Assembly: GCA_964059195.1 (NCBI GenBank)
Contig: CAXKWD010000006.1
Span: 11,338,530 to 11,402,529 of the forward strand
Source of the DNA: Ectobius pallidus
Lineage: Eukaryota; Arthropoda; Insecta; Blattodea; Ectobiidae
DNA: 64,000 bases
Direction of reading: 5' to 3'
Positions 54,700 through 64,000 of this stretch are shown piece after piece; within the stretch, counting starts at the first letter, position 1, and every line of letters begins with the position of its first letter. The notes beneath the pieces were generated by a model. It was not told the origin of the DNA. It saw nothing but the letters and a program-made list of their open reading frames with translations, and did no database searches. Made by a program: the position numbers and the translations under genes.

Positions 54700-56560
54700 C
54701 TACTTTAAGAGAGGTGAGTTAAATACTGAAGTTCTTCTTTCCATTTAAGAATTCTATTACTTTAATCTTCGACACAAGATGGAAGTAGCAGCTCAGGTAG
54801 CTAAAAACTGTTGTGGCAATCGGCCACCGTATTTTAGCAGTGAAAGCCATTCACTATGCATGGTAGAAGTCCTGTGGCTTCATGTTGATTCCAACTGTTT
54901 ATTTCTTTTACCAGTTTACATTTGTTTCAGAACCAAATGTGTATCCAAAGACCCTTATGCCTAGTGCACCATTCTCAGGTTTTCTCAGCTGTTTTGTAAC
55001 TGAGGTAAAAGTAACATCGGGGTATTCTAAGAAAACCTGTGCACCATTGCTACAATACCGCGGTTTCCAAACGCTCGAATATATTGCGGTTACTCTACTA
55101 TGAAGCCATTCCCTTAGAGCAATTTCTGTTGGTTTCTTCCATGGCCACTAGTTTCTCTCTCTCACTCTGCATGTCTGCCAATCACGGCAACTCTCTTATA
55201 TATTGTTGGTAGGAATAAAGTAGAATGTTTACAGCGTTTCTGTTCATTATTTGTGTTAATGTAATCCTCTCTAACAGTCTGTACATTTAAATAAAATAAC
55301 ATTTATGTTTTAAAGAACAATTCTCATACGTATGCAATTCAAGGTAATGTAAGACCACGAAATCTCTGTTCTGAGTTTGACATGCCTTGCTTTTATTCCC
55401 ATTCAACTTGTGGAAAGTGGAAAGTCATGTACATAGCCATGGAAGGGCTGTTATAATTATATTCGTGTGTGTGCAAGTATGATAAATTGATTACATACCC
55501 TATATACCGGTACACAGGCAGTATCGTGGTGCATGCTGCCCTTCACTGTAAATTCGGCCTAGGCCCAGTGGTTTTCTATATTTCATTTATTTGTTGCCTT
55601 ATTGTTCAGTAATAAATGTTCATAAGGATAAAATGGAATATTTTATTGCATATATATGTTGTCTGAATTCAAACTTTGAAGTCAAGTACCATAGATACTG
55701 TACCAATCATGATAATGAGTTGGTTACACCTACTACTGGATGGACCTGGTTTGGTTGAAGTTAGAAAGGAAGGTTATTTCAATCAATATTAAGCACAGTA
55801 TTTACAAATATATGTACCATCATTCATCATTCAAATAGATACCATCTGTCTCTCATTATTTATTATGTTCATTAGCTTTTGGCTTAGACATTGAAAATAT
55901 GACACATTATGCTGACCTCCATCTTGGAAAGAAAACCGCCGTTTTCTCACTTTATAGCTCCTTCACGGCCAGTAAACATTATACAGCAGTAAAGATCGAA
56001 ACCAAGCATGGTGCAATAAAAGTATGGCTTTACTGGGGTAAACTAAGCAATTTTACCGCCATATTTTGAATACCGAGGTTGGTGCACTCGGTCATTAGTA
56101 TACTAAAATATTTATTAAAACACAACAGTAAGTAAATATTTCAACCAGAGTGAAAGAATCTTATGATTGACATCTGAATGACATAATTTTTGTTTAGAAA
56201 AAGGTATAATAGCAACAGAAAATGTAAATTAATTATAGAGTTGGCTTATTTTTTTAACGTAGCAGTGTTTAAAAACTCACATTTGGGAGGTCCCGGGTTT
56301 GGTTGGTGCTGATTTGCATATTTAATTAACATGAATCATCTCCACTATTTCAGACTGTATCATATTCATGAAAATTGATATCTGCTGAAAATTAACAGAC
56401 GCCATTAAACAAAGCTACAATAGAAAATTGCAACTCAATAGTTGCATGGCCTACTAGCATACACACAAGAAACCTGATGCTCAAAGGAGTATAAAGAGAG
56501 ATTTTTTTTTTTTAAAGTTGAACCACTTGAAGTAGGCCTACATGAAGTATCTCTCTCTCT
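54700..56560. other. Intron sequence, nothing recognised
   Basis: UCHL5 intron without an assignable repeat end. Short plus-strand frames at 54779-55103 have no family signature. Confidence 0.4.
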
Positions 56561-56561
56561 C

Positions 56562-56570
<9 letters not shown>

Positions 56571-56612
<42 letters not shown>

Positions 56613-57421
56613 CATATATATAGCCTAAGAGGCTTTGTCCTGGCTGACTGAATGAATGACTCACTGACTTAATGACTGACAGAGAATCAACGCAGAGCCT
56701 AAACTATAACAGGTAGAGACTTGGAACTTTGACATTATCTTCGTTTCATAATGTAAGTGCACACAAAGGAAGGATTTTGCAAATTTTGATTTTAAATGCC
56801 AAAAATCAAATGTTTTCGAGGATACTTAATGCCTTTTTACACAGAATTATCAAATCCAAATCAAATTTCATGCATTGTTGGCAGTGTTCACAGGTAGCTT
56901 TCGAAGTAAATGATATGGGACTTTGACAAATTAGAGAAGCTATTGATATAATTAATTGGTGTAAATGAATATTAAAGAATGAAATCCATGAAAATAATGC
57001 AGCCATATAACTTTCTCTACCCTGGACATAGAGAGGTGTGGTAATATGTATATTATTAAGTCCCAGGTTTTTGGGGGAGGAAAGTAAGTAGGTGGAATTT
57101 CTTTTTAATTTTATCCCCAAAACGGTTATAGTATGGTAACATGAGAGTCAGAAATAAAATATTCTGCAAAGATTATACAACTTTGTGTTACCAGAATTTC
57201 TGTTTCTTCTTATTTCAACTCCAACCAGAAGAAGAAATGGGATACAAAATTCTACATCCTCTATGAAGCCATAAAAAGCTATATCAAGCGTTTTCTGAGG
57301 GAATAGTTTGCGAATGATAAGTTGTTCTTCCTGATTTCAAATTCTAAATACCTATATAAGGACCTAGAATTTGAAGATCGAAACTCCTTCATAAGTTAAT
57401 TTTGAATTACAAAATACAAAA
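56571..57421 (+). mobile_element. Helitron-like copy with expanded (TA)n start
   Basis: After a CT run and a 60-bp TA/TACATA tract, the sequence follows the 52466 family (GGCTTTGTCCTG, ACTGACAGAGAATCAA, ATCTTCGTTTCATAATGTAA) to the AATTACAAAATA word. The hairpin and CTAG end are missing. It stops about 45 bp from the UCHL5 exon at 57467. Confidence 0.65.
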
Positions 57422-57466
57422 CTGTATATTGGACTACTCAAATTCCTCTTTATCTTAAAAACTTAC

Positions 57467-57572
57467 TTGTTTGGCAAAAAATATTTTATCCAGTCGACTG
57501 TCTTGCACCACAGACCCCGTAGGTTCATCATCTTGAACCCACTTGAATAAGAAAATCAACCCATGGATAGGT
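57467..57572 (-). CDS. UCHL5: UCHL5 exon near the N-terminus
   Basis: 106 bases, acceptor GTTTACAG, donor GTAAGT. It encodes PIHGLIFLFKW and GSVVQDSRLDKIFFAKQ. The Gln of VVQDSRL corresponds to the oxyanion-hole Gln of UCH enzymes. The preceding exon, expected to carry the start codon and about 45 residues, was not found up to 64000, so the gene probably extends beyond the window. The five exons total about 279 codons, matching the human protein minus its first exon. Confidence 0.94.
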
Positions 57573-57897
57573 CTGTAAACAAAAAAATAAAAAAGCAAGT
57601 TGCATCAGATCCGTTGAAACATAAGCCTATACATTACATTGTGTCTGGCAGAATCACTACCAATAACAAATGTTAATATATTTTGAACCACTTAAATTAT
57701 AAGGATCCTTTTCATGTTCACATGCTCAGAGACTCTTCAAGTTTTAGCGACAATTAAATTATTAAGCTTGTGCGCATACTCAAGATGCTTAGAAGTGAAA
57801 ATGACGAATTTCAGTGAATAGCAGAAAGTTAATTCTTCTTTTTGACTTGCAGAATTAAAGTATCCCATTGTCCAAAGAAAGTTCAGACACAGATATA

Positions 57898-58430
57898 CAA
57901 GGGTTATCCACAAAGTAAGTTTCCCTACGGCCAATTACACAAACAAAACAAAATTTCATGGAAATATTTATTGTAACAGATATAGCAAGTGTTCAGTTAT
58001 TATTCAACATATTCGCCACAGGAATTGAGACATTTGTCATACCGTGGGACCAACTTTTGAACACTTGTGTTGTAGAAGTCTGTCGCCTGGGATTTGAACC
58101 ACTGTGTGACAATCATCTCCACTTCTCTGTCAATTATTGAGGTGTAGGAAAAGATGGAAATCACTGGGAGCGAGGTCAGGGCTGTAGGGTGGATATTGAA
58201 ACACCTCCTAGTAGGAGACTTGCAGGGAGGTGTTGAAGTCTCCACCGTACAATTCGGACCAGCATCCAGAGATTTTCATTTTTTCCTACCCCTCAAAAAA
58301 TGACAGTGAATGACAGAGAATGGTACAGATTGACAGAGGTTATCACACAATGGTTCAAATCCCAGGTGGCACACTTCTACGACACACTCACAAGTTCCAT
58401 ATTCCACACTGAACTAGTGGGCCTATGAAC
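57898..58430. mobile_element. Two mariner transposase C-terminal fragments in opposite orientation
   Basis: The left end AAGGGTTATCCACAAAGTAAG is a mariner-type TIR. On the minus strand at about 58135-58000 a frame reads VTQWFKSQATDFYNTSVQK and ends CGEYVE. On the plus strand at about 58340-58430 a second piece reads VITQWFKSQVAHFYDTL. Both correspond to the last ~45 residues of mariner transposases. Neither has a catalytic domain. Confidence 0.7.
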
Positions 58431-58593
58431 ATTAAATCTATATCTTCAATGTAAACATTACCATTTTCATTATCAGATTTTAGTAAACTTCAAAAGATTC
58501 ATAATGTCATCATATTTTGTCTTCTTTATCTTCCTGAAGTCAGGATATTGTGTAGGCAGTACTGTATTACTCAAGGCATATATGCCTAGTCTC

Positions 58594-58866
58594 TTAATGA
58601 AAAGAAATAAAAACAATATTTTTCTTATGTTCCTTGTAAGAGTGTTCCGTATACGCAATAAGTTGTCTGAGAACATTTTTACACATTACCCAAACTTTTC
58701 TAGGAACAACTTTTCCAGCGGCTGTGACATACTGTTTCCCACCATTATGTAAAATTTTGTCTTCATTTTTATGCATTCCTTCCTGTTTCTTTTCCTTTCT
58801 TTTATCCCTTGAATCATCACATATAGCACCAATGTTTGCACAAGAACTTACTCCCGCATCAGCCAT
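58594..58866 (-). CDS. Unrecognised short ORF, possible repeat-encoded fragment
   Basis: From Met at 58866 the frame gives MADAGVSSCANIG, a Lys/Glu-rich stretch, and then ILHNGGKQYVTAAGKVVP. The last part loosely resembles the 'RN.GK.Y....G..VP...' start of a family of repetitive insect proteins. The frame is 91 codons from this Met and drifts into low-complexity sequence. I do not recognise it with confidence. It lies upstream of the UCHL5 exons on the same strand, but does not match the known N-terminus of that protein. Confidence 0.3.
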   Translation of the reverse strand: MADAGVSSCANIGAICDDSRDKRKEKKQEGMHKNEDKILHNGGKQYVTAAGKVVPRKVWVMCKNVLRQLIAYTEHSYKEHKKNIVFISFH

Positions 58867-59009
58867 ATAGCGAAGCAACTGCTTTGTGGTGCACGCTGAG
58901 GTAGGCAGGACATTGTCATGTGACTGGAGTTGGGATGGGTCATTTTTCCCCTCGCACGTTACGATATTCCGATTTGTTCCCTAAAAGAAAGGCTCATATG
59001 CAATCTTTG

Positions 59010-59694
59010 CATGGACGTACGGTAAGGGGGGCTTCAGGGGGTTGAAACCCCTCCCGAAATATTTTGAAGATTATAAATCATAGAACGAAATTACAAAATA
59101 AAAAACAAAAAACTCTGATTCGGTTGTTACATATTTTACAATTTCGTTCATATCAAAGCATTATTTAAGATTTATCAAAATTTATTTAAGATTCAAGTTT
59201 CAAAACCTCGTTGTGTTGATAATTTTTCAGCTTAATAACAGTGATGTATTACTAGTAAACAAAAATCCCTTTAGAATCTGTCAAACGACAACTCGAATAC
59301 TCTCTCCAAAATCCATCAACCTGTTTTTAAAGCCAAGTAATCACGAGCTCATCACAAAATTATCATGAAGTAATCGGCATTAATCAGGCTTTTCCACCGG
59401 TGGATTTACAGAAACTTCAAAAACGTACCCTAAGCACCATACAGTATTATGATAATTTTTCAAAAGAATTTTTTTTATTTATAGACTCTAGCTTAAACGA
59501 GAAATGGATAGAAATCTCAAGAAAAACAGTTTCAAAGACTGAGCTGCATATTAATTTATTACAGTGTATTAATTACCACAATACAACTTTTTAGTAATTA
59601 AAAAAAGTAATAATTCATAATGTGCGCAAGGACATGGAGCTGAGACGACTTTACATTGAACCCCTCCCGAACAAAATTTCACCGTATGCCCATG
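59010..59694. mobile_element. hAT-type element with 8-bp target duplication
   Basis: Ends CATGGACGTACGGTAAGG and, inverted, ACCGTATGCCCATG, subterminal AACCCCTCCCGAA on both sides, perfect duplication AATCTTTG (59002-59009, 59695-59702). No transposase. Confidence 0.82.
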
Positions 59695-59704
59695 AATCTT
59701 TGGG

Positions 59705-61220
59705 ATGAAGATAGGACTATAATCTTCTATATACTGACAGAAGATGGTGGCATAATACTAATTCTGCACAAAACTAAAAATCGACCATCGGTTGGGATGG
59801 GTCGTTTTTCCACCGAGCCCCTCAACTGTAGGTTAGTTCAAGCAAAGCCCCCATAGGAAACTTTGGTTCAAGAATGCCTCCACTAGAAAAAAGATTTGGA
59901 TTTGGTAACACTGGAATCAGGCAGTGACATTCATTTCTTCAAAAACCTTTTTCATATAGTCTGTTTGCAACATTATGGAGTCCATAGCTCATAGGGTGGC
60001 CAGACGACCGGCTTTTGGCTGGACTGTAAGGCTTTTGGCTAAGCAGTGCTCCATCCGCCACGGCTTTATGCCGGACGTTGATTTGTCCCCCTTTTCGAGA
60101 CTCTGATGGATCGGTAAAGCATATTAATAAAATTTGTATTTTCCCGTATGTTCCTGCCAATCCTAAGGTTGGCACGCTTATCTATTCCTAAGGATGGCAC
60201 GCTTGTCCATATGATGATAGCATGCTAGCATTTATAAATGCAGTTATTAAGTAAAATTAGTCAGGGTTATACCATGTAATATCTGCTGTCCAGCCGTCCA
60301 TGCCCGAAGTTTTATACTATGAAAAAGTGTGTCCTCCTTTCTGACATTTTAGAAATGGCCAGCGATCTATACCAGAATCAATTGTTGTGGCAATACAGGA
60401 GTTGAGACACATATTCATAGTCAGAAAAATGTTTTGTTGAACTAATTTCTGAAATCTCACTCAAAATTGTCGCAAGGATCAATTTAAAATTTTAAAACAC
60501 TTAATTTCAAGATTTTACAGGTTAAAAATTCTTGACTTTCTTTGAAACAGGATTCTGTTTGCTAAGGACATTTCTGGAAACATTTTGAACTACTGCACTA
60601 CTTTATTTAACTTACTTACTCTATTTAGTCTACAGTATTGTCAACAAAATTCAGTGTTACTGTATTTATCTGAATATAAGCCACACCATTTTGTCTACAT
60701 TAAGCCCAGCTAAATATGACTGCAGCTTAAAATCGCGTACAAGTGTTTTTAGGCAATAGTGGTAAAAATGTGCATAATACAGCCGGTTGATCTACCGTGG
60801 CTGGTTCCCCTCCTTCAAGCACCACAACTTATCGATTATTTCAAATCTGCATTATTTTCGATTCAACATCGAAAATAGGCTACATCAACTTTAATTGAAG
60901 CATCATAGAAAATGCATATAACTGCATAAGCACGTGATATTCATTTTATGATATATATTTTGCATATTTTGTTATTTTTGATGGCAGTATTATGAAATAT
61001 GCATTTATTATGAGTTGCTCTCAAAAAAAAAAGCCATAATGCAAATAATGGTAATTTTAAACTGATGGTGACTGAAAGTGCAGTTGTGAAAAATAGAAAA
61101 ATCGTGCAAAACTCAACACTGAAAGTCACAGGAAGTGTAAAGTACTGATTTCTGGTTTTTTTCTGTTAGTTTCTTTTTCATATTTCAGGCCTGTTTCAGC
61201 TAAGAAATGTGTTACTTTAA
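59705..61220. other. Mixed repeat relics
   Basis: Includes a 25-bp tandem duplication (CCTAAGGNTGGCACGCTT) at about 60163-60212, a TIR-like AGGGTGGCCAGACGACCGGC at 59993, a 'TATCTGAATATAAGCCACAC' transposon-end word at 60668, and AT-rich GCATAT-type text. No element could be completed. Confidence 0.4.
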
Positions 61221-61222
61221 TA

Positions 61223-61516
61223 CAGGGTGATTCAAAAGTCACTATACATTTTGTATTTAAACAGGTATTATTACACAATATGTAATAGTACTGAAACATA
61301 TACCACAGTAAGACATAATTTCAATGCATTTCAATGTGACCACCTTGCACGTCTAGACACAATGACCAACACTCCATTACACTCCGAAAAACTCTCTTAA
61401 GCATAGCTGGTGTAATCTCAGCAGCCGCGGCTCTAATCCGCTGTTTTAACTGTTGAATGCTGTGGATCTCTACCTGGTACAGCCTAGACTTTATAAACCC
61501 CCAGGCAAAAAAGTCT
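61223..61516 (-). pseudogene. Tc1/IS630-type transposase C-terminal fragment with one TIR
   Basis: The left end CAGGGTGATTCAAAAGTCAC follows TA. The minus frame reads SLDFFAWGFIKSRLY, then IQQLKQRIRAAAAEITPAML and ends GGHIEMH, the C-terminal part after the last catalytic acid (the D/E..PLDFFLWG pattern). Its upstream part is replaced by the LINE sequence starting near 61517. Confidence 0.7.
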
Positions 61517-63351
61517 AAGGATGTAAACTCTAACAACTCTAAGATACTGACAACTCTAAGAAAAATGTTTGATGATTTCAAGAGTGATATAAATGCCCAG
61601 ATGGATGAGATGAAAAAATCCATTGAATTCATATCAGAGAAGTTCGATTCTTTCAAAATAGAACTTAGCGAGATGAAAGACGAAATAAGAAAGCAGAAAC
61701 GTGAAAATACAAATCTAAAAAAAGAAAATGAAAAGTTATCTGTGAGAATAAATGACTTAGAACAGTATTCCCGGCGAGATAATCTCATTGTACAGTCGGT
61801 CAAATAAAAAACGTCGGGCGGTATTTGATTAAGTATCACGAACGAGCATATGCGCTTGTACAGGAAGACTTAAGGTTAGGTTCACACACGCCTCTTGTCT
61901 ATCCATGTATTTTCTTGATTATTTAGTCAGTTTTGTTCCAAAACAAACATGTATAGAAGGCTGTGGCTATATGCCTCAAATCCGCCATATTCGTGGTTGC
62001 AAATTTTTATAATATTAATAATTAATAGATTCGCGAGGAATATGTTTATTCAAGGAGCATTTTTTTAAGATTCTATTTTATAATACCGGTACTTGTAGTG
62101 CAAAATCAATAACTTACGCTCAGCATCTGCAACCAATCTTAGCATCGAAATACGCGTCCGGCCAGATCAACGTTTGCTAAGAAAACTTCCGGTCGCATTA
62201 TAGTAAAGTTCCCACCTCTGAGCTGGTTTTCATAAATATGGAACCTTCTCGCTGCTTCCGAGACCGAAAAATGCAGGTCAATTACAGCCCTAACTACACT
62301 TTCTCTCACTTTAGCATTTGTATGTGGCGATGACACAAAGCAAAATGAATTATGACAATGCATTAAGTTGAATATCGTGTGTTGCACTTTCCGCGATGTT
62401 CATTTTTTCCCTCCTTGTTCATATTTTCCCACCTGCCGCATGGCCTCATATGTTCCGAAAATGACCTGTATTTTGTGTTTTTTATAGGAAACTTGTGAAC
62501 TAATGCGTCAAAACTTTAATTTCAACAGCATACGAGTCCCGACGTTTTTTATTTGACCGACTGTACATGGTGTACCAGAAAGTAAGTCTGATTCTGTGTA
62601 TGACATAATTGATCGTATTTCTACACTCATAAATGCGAAGGACTGCATGCGAGATATTAGTGTAGCACATAGGTTGCCAACAAAAGAGGGGAAAAGAAAA
62701 CCTATTGTAATAAAATTTTGTAAGAGAACCAGCAGAGACACCTGGCTGTCAAAGTTCAAAGAAGAAGCCAAACGAGATGAAGAAGGACCTGGCATCTCTT
62801 CCAGCAAACTCTCTTTAGAATGCCTCCCCCCTAGCAGGATTACGGCAGGTGAGCACCTTACAGCGGCAACAATGGACATGCTAAATAAAACAAGAGATAC
62901 CGCCAAGGAACTGAACTATAAATTTGTGTGGATCAAGGACGGAAAAATTCTAGTAAGGAAAAATGAACAGTCTAACATCAAAAGAATCTACAAGTGTGAG
63001 GACCTTGAAAAGCTCCAAGTAACATATGTTGTAAGATTTAAACCGGAAAAAAAACAGTATATGGAGCTAAACAATATTCTACACATCTACAGATCACTGA
63101 ATAACTGTTTAAATGAAGATTTGGAAATATTTTTAGTCAACAATAAGAATATAAATAATCACGTGATTACTGGGGATATTAATGTATACATTATAGAAAA
63201 CCACTTGAAATTTTTAAATGCTGTTACTAGGCCTGCTTCAGACTCATGTCTTGATCACATATTCTTACCATGTATCCTATTACAAAGCTCTTATTGTACA
63301 GATGTTATTGTTTCGCTTAAATCTGTGATTAATTCCTCCAACAATGGGTGA
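61517..63351 (+). pseudogene. LINE ORF1 interrupted by a TIR element
   Basis: The first piece (61517-61792) is a coiled coil (KSDINAQMDEMKKSIEF...) ending RINDLEQYSRRDNLIV, the typical entry to a non-LTR ORF1 RNA-binding domain. The 771-bp element at 61793 then interrupts. The second piece (62566-63351) resumes with HGVPES and contains RDISVAHRLPTKEGKRKPIV (RRM-like/C-terminal domain). The two halves are in the same frame apart from the insert. From about 63030 the frame also contains a second copy of the end of an endonuclease domain (IYRSLNN, HVITGDIN, TRPASDSCLDHIF). Stop at 63349-63351 overlaps the start of ORF2. Confidence 0.8.
61793..62563 (-). mobile_element. TIR element of the CAGTCGGTCAAATAAAAAA family, copy 2
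   Basis: Perfect-looking ends CAGTCGGTCAAATAAAAAA and inverse, TA on both sides (61791-61792, 62564-62565). The minus-strand frame at 62387-62139 includes VRESVVRAVIDLHFSVSEAARRF, similar to a pogo-type helix-turn-helix, then diverges. It is inserted in the LINE ORF1. Confidence 0.85.
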
Positions 63352-64000
63352 CAACTTCATAAACCAATTAAGTAATAATTATAATTTTAAAAATGTAAAA
63401 ACTGCTGTCTTTGAGGACCTCGACTACTGTAATAATTTCATCCGATCCAAGCAGCATGATTTTAAATTAATTCATTTAAATATTCGCAGCTTAAATAAAC
63501 ACTACCTGGAACTCTGTACATTACTGCAAAGTCTCTCATTGGATTTTGATATCATTATTTTAACAGAGTCCTGGTTGAATCATGACACTGGATACGAATT
63601 ACCTGGATATAAAAAAACTACAAAAATTAATAAATATAGTAAATGCGATGGCTTAGTTGTTTATGTCAAAAATTACTTAAATGTGACAGTAGAAGAAAAA
63701 ATGGTCATCGACGAATGCAATTCAATTCATCTCAAAATTAATTATGAAAATAATCTACTTATGTTAACAGCAATTTACAGATCTCCAAATTGTTGCAAAA
63801 ATACCTTTCTCGATAGCCTAGAACAATTCTTACGCAATATTAAAGAATGTAAGAAACATGTCATTGTTGGAGACATTAATTTACAGATTCTAGAAGAAAA
63901 TATCGACTTGTTTGGAAGTAGGTATACAAATATTTTACATGAATATGGTTTCGAAAAGTATTTAAATTCCATTACTAGACCTGCATCTAATTCTTGTCTA
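63344..64000 (+). CDS. LINE ORF2, apurinic-type endonuclease domain (runs off the window)
   Basis: An ATG at 63344 opens a frame with no stop to the window end (219 codons). Endonuclease signatures in order: LIHLNIRSLN, IILTESWLN, AIYRSPN, HVIVGDINLQI and SITRPASNSCL. These are the Asn, Glu and GDxN positions of the APE-like nicking domain that starts target-primed reverse transcription. The ATG overlaps the ORF1 stop by eight bases (ATGGGTGA), suggesting coupled reinitiation. The style fits CR1-like or related LINE clades; the reverse transcriptase is outside the window. The frame is intact, although ORF1 is broken. Confidence 0.85.
   Translation, partial: MGDNFINQLSNNYNFKNVKTAVFEDLDYCNNFIRSKQHDFKLIHLNIRSLNKHYLELCTLLQSLSLDFDIIILTESWLNHDTGYELPGYKKTTKINKYSKCDGLVVYVKNYLNVTVEEKMVIDECNSIHLKINYENNLLMLTAIYRSPNCCKNTFLDSLEQFLRNIKECKKHVIVGDINLQILEENIDLFGSRYTNILHEYGFEKYLNSITRPASNSCL

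Noticed and set aside
57600..64000. First coding exon of UCHL5
   Set aside because: Scanned the minus strand for the conserved N-terminus (EW.L.ESDPGVFTELI); nothing matched, so no exon is reported.

Overview
The window is nuclear DNA from a repeat-rich eukaryote, almost certainly an arthropod and most likely an insect with a large genome. A polyneopteran such as a cockroach, termite or stick insect would fit, but that is inference. The evidence is split genes with GT-AG introns of several kb, insect-type Tc1/mariner, pogo, hAT, Harbinger, Helitron, LINE, SINE and Ty3/gypsy copies, and low GC. There are no bacterial operons, CRISPR arrays or rRNA genes.

Host genes. The last two coding exons of phosphoacetylglucosamine mutase (PGM3/AGM1) lie on + at 2987-3102 and 6847-6982. 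Five coding exons of the proteasome-associated deubiquitinase UCHL5/UCH37 lie on - between 57572 and 40325. All junction phases match. The two genes point at each other (tail to tail), with about 33 kb of mostly mobile DNA between their stop codons. The 5' exons of both genes were not found in the window.

Layout. 1-3000: Penelope-like fold-back with a hammerhead ribozyme in each arm, then a palindromic TIR element split by an unclassified insertion. 3.2-13.4 kb: hAT, pogo/Tigger and other TIR elements, several nested. 14.5-18.3 kb: an extremely AT-rich block with four hairpins at its heart. 19.4-23.2 kb: a Harbinger remnant and a 2.24 kb Helitron carrying a second copy of the unclassified element. 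24.6-39.9 kb: a three-level nest, in which a Tc1-like remnant holds a non-coding LTR element (25062-39721), which holds a young, apparently intact Ty3/gypsy-like element (29769-38443) with gag, pol and a textbook -1 frameshift site. 40.3-57.6 kb: UCHL5, whose 10.8 kb last intron contains a 3.77 kb DNA transposon with >500 bp inverted repeats and an uninterrupted 824-codon transposase-like ORF, plus a SINE with perfect target duplication, a deleted mariner and hAT copies. 57.9-64 kb: mariner and hAT pieces, then a LINE whose ORF1 is split by a TIR element and whose ORF2 endonuclease runs off the window.

Least explained are the AATAA-targeting element with ~125-150 bp tandem units (992-2054 and 21387-22545, with truncated copies inside two hAT elements), the long-TIR transposon at 43893-47660, the hairpin-cored AT block, and a small hairpin motif that heads two AT-rich blocks and shows compensatory changes. 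All assignments come from reading the sequence; no database search was possible.
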